Below are positions 34,813 to 37,918 of a stretch of DNA of 37,918 nt, in pieces. The notes under the pieces were generated by a model. That model was given only the letters and a program-made list of their open reading frames with translations. It had not been told where the DNA came from and made no database searches. Source of the DNA: an uncultured bacterium (GTDB lineage: Bacteria; Bacillota; Clostridia; Lachnospirales; Lachnospiraceae); NCBI GenBank assembly GCA_945949875.1, contig CAMFGH010000016.1, forward strand, positions 1-37,918, given 5' to 3'. Each line of letters begins with the position of its first letter. Position 1 is the stretch's first letter. The position numbers and the translations under genes are program-made.

Positions 34813-35775
34813 ATGAGATTAACAGCACAAGAAATATATGATAAGTTGATAAATGATGACCATATCCTTGAAATAGAAGGGCAGATTAAATTTTACTTGG
34901 GGGATGTTAACATTATTGTCAAGCAGAAAGACGTGATAGGAAACATTATGCAGGAATGGTTGCAAGGCTGGCTGGATGTTAGAGGTATCGAATATGCACC
35001 AAGTGAAAACACTCAGATGCCACCTGATTTTTTCCTAAATCCTGATGATAGAACTAAAGGCCTTCTTGAAGTTAAAGCATTCAACAGAAATGGAAGTCCT
35101 GGGTTTGATATTGCGGATTTCAGAATGTATGCATCAGAAATACAAGAAAAACCATATATGTTAGATGTCGACTATCTTATATTTGGCTATGATATGAGTG
35201 ATGATGGTATCGTAACTATTAAAGATGTCTGGTTAAAGAAAGTTTGGCAAATAACCAGAAGGATGGAAAACTACCCAATTAATCTGCAAGTTAAAGATGG
35301 GGTGATACATAAAATAAGACCAGGAGTATGGTATAGCGAAAGAGCAACCGATTATGCTATTTTTGAAAGTCTTGAAGATTTTATTTCTGCTATTGAAGAA
35401 ACAACTTTTAAAGAGCCTAAATTGCGTGATTCAATGGCATCTACATGGTTAGCAGTATTTCAGAAAAATTACAAAGCCCGAAATGGTGTTGAACTAAATG
35501 TTCCTAGATGGAATGATATTAAAGATAAATATGACCGTGTAACGGATAAAAAAAGAGAAAAGGCAATGGAAAGACTTGAGATTGCCACTAATCAAAAACA
35601 GAAGATAGAGGCAAGAGTATTAAGGTATCAGCAGGAAATTATCGAAGCAAGAACAGATAAACAAAAAGCAAAGGCAGAAGAAAGTTTGAAAAAGGCAATG
35701 GACTCATTAGAGACAGCTTTGAAGAAAATTGCAGATGCGCAGGCGGAATATAATTTATATATAAAAATTGAATAA
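34813..35775 (+). CDS. Type II restriction endonuclease, NgoBV/NlaIV-like
   Basis: This protein of about 320 residues opens MRLTAQEIYDKLIND and continues GDVNIIVKQKDVIGNIMQEW. That pattern I recall from the NgoBV family, whose members recognise GGNNCC. The PD-(D/E)xK catalytic centre is visible as PPDFFLN (about 72) and LLEVKAF (about 86). The last ~80 residues are a charged helical region, probably a coiled coil (KKREKAMERLEIATNQKQKI). ATG 34813 has GGGAG 8 bases upstream, and 34795 is an in-frame alternative. Family and specificity rest on memory, not a search. Confidence 0.8.
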   Translation: MRLTAQEIYDKLINDDHILEIEGQIKFYLGDVNIIVKQKDVIGNIMQEWLQGWLDVRGIEYAPSENTQMPPDFFLNPDDRTKGLLEVKAFNRNGSPGFDIADFRMYASEIQEKPYMLDVDYLIFGYDMSDDGIVTIKDVWLKKVWQITRRMENYPINLQVKDGVIHKIRPGVWYSERATDYAIFESLEDFISAIEETTFKEPKLRDSMASTWLAVFQKNYKARNGVELNVPRWNDIKDKYDRVTDKKREKAMERLEIATNQKQKIEARVLRYQQEIIEARTDKQKAKAEESLKKAMDSLETALKKIADAQAEYNLYIKIE

Positions 35776-35793
35776 CTTAAAAATTCGTGACAC

Positions 35794-35834
35794 AAAGGCG
35801 GCGTGGTATCTTATTAGACCATGACCGCCTTTTT
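35794..35834. terminator. Terminator between restriction gene and convergent methyltransferase
   Basis: AAAGGCGG (35794-35801) with TGGT pairs with ACCA and CCGCCTTT (35825-35832), with a short internal bulge, then T residues on the plus strand. Confidence 0.85.
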
Positions 35835-35848
35835 AATTATAAAAAATC

Positions 35849-37330
35849 CTAAAAATGGGAGATTGTATTCTTTGTTAGGCATACAACACTCTCCCTTAGA
35901 TATTTCCCAGTCTCTTTTGTCATCTCATACTGCTGGGAACTTGTAATAATGAACCTGTCTACTTCTATTTTGTCAACTTTGAACCCTATCTTTTCGGCAT
36001 ATTCTGCCAAAATCAGATCTGCCGGGAATACGATTCCGCCATATGCGGAATTTCCTACAACAATACAGCAAAATCCTTTATCACCTAATGCTTTATAGCT
36101 ATCATCCAGTACGGTAAACATATCATCATAATACAATTTCAGCATTTTAGGTATTTTCTTATCCCACAATTCTTTTTTTTCTAACTCTTCCAATAACTCC
36201 GTCAGTATTTCGCTCCTTGACTGCACTTCCATGCTCAAATCACCATTTAAATGTGAATGCAAAGAAGCATTTCGTAATTTCTTTAAGTCAGAATACTCCG
36301 ATACAAACTTACCAAACCACAGTTCCAATTTATATATTTCCGTGTAATCAAAGCAATTCGCATAAGGAGGAGAAAAAATAATCCCCTCTACGCTATTTGC
36401 TTCTATTCGCTTTGACATATTTAAACAGGATTCATTGTATAAGGTTGCCTCTCCTCTCCTTTTACTTTTCAGCAGATCAATATATATATTCTGATATTCT
36501 TCCAGCAGCATAACTCTGGCTTCATCTACCGTAATCCTTCTTGGTTTAACATACTTTTTTATCTTCAGCCCATTTCCTGCTTTTCTATAATTGCACAATG
36601 GTTCTAAGCAGGCCAGCCAGCCTAATCTTAATAAGTTTTTGATCTTTTCATCAGCATCGCTATGATCAATGAGCACTCCTATGTTCATATAATACTTTTC
36701 CATTTCATCTTCAAATACCTTATCGCTGATAGATAATTTGGGTAAAACATAGCCCTCATTTTGTTCAGTCGCATTTTGTTCCGACGCATTCTGAAGAATT
36801 TCTTCATACTTTTTCTTAAATTGTTCTATATTTTCCTTTGTGTAATGCTCTAACTTACATTTTGACAAAAAGAATGAAAAAGGGTTCACCTCAAATCCAA
36901 CCCCTGAATATCCCAGGCTGTTCGCAGCTAATAACGTACTGCCGCTTCCCGAGAACGGATCCAATATAATGCCTTCATTATGTTTTGAATACTCCTTTAT
37001 CAATTGCTCTACCAGTTCAACCGAAAATCCCTCTTTATATCTATACCACCTTTGAAACGGTTTATTTATATCGTCTGAATAATTCAAAAGGCTTGTATAT
37101 GTTGCATTAGGACTTTCCGGATAAATGACCCTGTATTTCTTTTCAAGCTCTATGTATTTATCATAATATGCTTTCATCCTCTTATATCTTCCATCTTCCG
37201 GCTTTTTTGTATCAGAAGGAATGAGCCATGTCTTTCCCTTTTTCACCGCACCATCCAGTCTGCCCTCTTCGCCATAACAAAAAAACGGCGTGGCTCCATG
37301 CCACGCTGTTTTAACGTAATCATGTGACAT
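35849..37330 (-). CDS. Amino-DNA methyltransferase (N4C/N6A) with rearranged 5' end
   Basis: This frame of up to 493 residues has SAM motif I GIILDPFSGSGSTLLAANS (about 119) and catalytic motif IV EGIIFSPPYANCFDY (about 318). SPPY is common in N4-cytosine enzymes. Residues 22-51 (EEGRLDGAVKKGKTWLIPSD...) look like the second half of an excisionase-type winged helix. The first ~21 codons run through an IS end, a hairpin terminator and a fragment of the 97-bp element, so they are not original gene. Translation may begin at ATG 37177 (MKAYYDKY), after AGAGG. Specificity is unknown. It converges with the R-M pair but is probably independent. Confidence 0.8.
   Translation of the reverse strand: MSHDYVKTAWHGATPFFCYGEEGRLDGAVKKGKTWLIPSDTKKPEDGRYKRMKAYYDKYIELEKKYRVIYPESPNATYTSLLNYSDDINKPFQRWYRYKEGFSVELVEQLIKEYSKHNEGIILDPFSGSGSTLLAANSLGYSGVGFEVNPFSFFLSKCKLEHYTKENIEQFKKKYEEILQNASEQNATEQNEGYVLPKLSISDKVFEDEMEKYYMNIGVLIDHSDADEKIKNLLRLGWLACLEPLCNYRKAGNGLKIKKYVKPRRITVDEARVMLLEEYQNIYIDLLKSKRRGEATLYNESCLNMSKRIEANSVEGIIFSPPYANCFDYTEIYKLELWFGKFVSEYSDLKKLRNASLHSHLNGDLSMEVQSRSEILTELLEELEKKELWDKKIPKMLKLYYDDMFTVLDDSYKALGDKGFCCIVVGNSAYGGIVFPADLILAEYAEKIGFKVDKIEVDRFIITSSQQYEMTKETGKYLRESVVCLTKNTISHF
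37264..37285 (-). repeat. 22-bp fragment of the 97-bp element
   Basis: On the minus strand seven T (37285-37279) are followed by GTTATGGCGAAGAGG (37278-37264), matching the first 15 bases of copies A and B but for one base. The match stops where the methyltransferase sequence begins. Confidence 0.7.
37279..37306 (-). terminator. Hairpin terminator next to the IS right end
   Basis: GCGTGGC pairs with GCCACGC around ATGGA, then CG and seven T on the minus strand. It lies 18 bp outside the IS right end, so it would stop transcripts leaving tnpB and also sits inside the longest methyltransferase frame. Confidence 0.8.
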
Positions 37331-37500
37331 GCTCCCACCACTTAAATCATGGATTTTGAAGTGGGGGCTTCCTGTTCAATGGCTCTTCTGAGCCAAGTAT
37401 CCACAGGCTACCCTCGCGTGCCCCGCGATTGATTTTAGCCCGGTTACGGGCATTTCTATTTCCTTTGTCCGCATGCGGACTTATTTTCTTTGCTTCCTGC
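37308..37500 (-). ncRNA. Candidate omega RNA (TnpB guide RNA) and IS right end
   Basis: Downstream of tnpB lie several stem-loops in a row: GTCCGCATGCGGAC (37467-37480), GCCCGTAACCGGGC (37438-37451), TGGCTC-AGAA-GAGCCA (37380-37395) and the end hairpin CCCCCACTT.../...GGTGGG (37334-37367). The element seems to end at TGTCAC (37324). In IS200/IS605 systems the RNA spanning this region guides TnpB with the flanking bases, here ATGATTACGTTAAAAC (37323-37308). Confidence 0.5.
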
Positions 37501-37918
37501 CTATGCAGTCAGCATTCTCCTTGCTTCTTCACGGATATTCACTGCCGCATTTTTGTCCCGGTCCATGACATTTCCACACTCACACCGGTATATGCGCTCC
37601 GAAAGCTTCAGTTCCTTTTTCACCTTTCCACACCTGCAGCATCTCTTGCTGGATGGATAGAACCGGGCAACCTTTACCAGTTTCTTTCCCTGCTCCTCCA
37701 GCTTGTAGGTCAGGATATCCCGGAACATTCCATAGCTGTTATCCATGACACTCTTTCCGAAATGCAGGCACCGGCTCATGGCTTTCATGTCCAGGTCTTC
37801 CACGCCCACCGCATCATAGCTGTCTGCAATCCTTCTGGTCAGCTTGTGGATATAGTCTTTCCTCTGGTTTTTTACCTTCTCATGGCACAGGGCTACTTTC
37901 TTCTTCTGTTTCCTGTAG
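37324..37918 (-). mobile_element. IS200/IS605-family element, 3' part
   Basis: This comprises the C-terminal half of tnpB and the hairpin-rich right end. The element continues past the window edge, so its left end, any tnpA and the TTAC-like target cannot be seen. The end is defined by the terminal hairpin and TGTCAC, a pattern I associate with Clostridia members of this family. Confidence 0.75.
37501..37918 (-). CDS. tnpB: TnpB RNA-guided nuclease, partial (5' end outside window)
   Basis: The last 138 codons of TnpB (OrfB of IS605) are open to the window edge. RuvC-II is at VGVEDLDMKAM, the zinc ribbon at CCRCG and YRCECG, and RuvC-III at DRDKNAAVNI. All key residues in view (Glu, four Cys, Asp) are there, so it may be active. 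TnpB cuts DNA at sites matching its omega RNA guide and keeps the element in place after transposition. The start lies beyond 37918. Confidence 0.9.
   Translation of the reverse strand, partial: YRKQKKKVALCHEKVKNQRKDYIHKLTRRIADSYDAVGVEDLDMKAMSRCLHFGKSVMDNSYGMFRDILTYKLEEQGKKLVKVARFYPSSKRCCRCGKVKKELKLSERIYRCECGNVMDRDKNAAVNIREEARRMLTA

Overview
The window looks like chromosome from a low-to-moderate-GC Clostridia, most likely a Lachnospiraceae (Blautia-like) gut anaerobe. The pointers are a type III glutamine synthetase, the IreB-RuvX-DUF1292 cluster, RNase J beside a YlbF-family protein, MtaB, several two-permease sugar ABC transporters with Clostridia-type lipoproteins, and strong AGGAGG ribosome binding sites. 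There is no rRNA and no complete phage. Genus is inference only.

Layout. 1-4.5 kb (+): a LacI regulator, a sugar-binding lipoprotein, a strong hairpin terminator, then two permeases (no ATPase of their own). 4.6-5.1 kb (-): a YbjQ-family protein and a small membrane protein. 5.2-5.6 kb (+): a glyoxalase-fold protein. 5.7-11 kb (-): a second sugar importer operon (binding protein, two permeases, ATPase) ending in a TIM-barrel sugar isomerase. 11.2-14.7 kb (-): a PAP2-like membrane protein, an XRE regulator with a membrane tail, a ParE/Phd toxin-antitoxin pair, and a MATE exporter. 14.9-15.0 kb (-): tRNA-Gln(CTG). 15.3-17.4 kb (-): glnN with an attenuator-like leader.

17.6-26.2 kb (-) is a conserved housekeeping block: mtaB, ireB, ruvX, DUF1292, RNase J, a YlbF-family protein, a short MltG-like protein, trmR, a U32 protein of the TrhP type, and a large PTPS-related membrane protein. 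The U32/TrmR pair should hydroxylate and then methylate U34 of tRNA. Together with mtaB, thiI and the cysteine desulfurase it makes this stretch rich in tRNA modification. 26.3 kb (+) carries an HPr-like protein without the active histidine. 26.7-31.1 kb (-): thiI, cysteine desulfurase, rsmE, prmA. 31.3-33.2 kb (+): a GntR (YtrA-like) regulator with an ABC exporter.

33.3-37.9 kb is an accessory island. It holds a C5-cytosine methyltransferase with a type II restriction enzyme that resembles the NgoBV (GGNNCC) family, a convergent amino-methyltransferase whose 5' end looks rearranged, and the 3' part of an IS200/IS605-type tnpB with its structured right end (a candidate omega RNA).

The most unusual signal is a 97-bp element found twice (about 94% identical by hand count), each time starting right at the T-tract of an unrelated hairpin terminator. 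A third, 22-bp fragment of it sits after a third terminator and forms the 5' part of the amino-methyltransferase reading frame. The element has a conserved stem-loop and stays open in one frame in both full copies. I do not recognise it.
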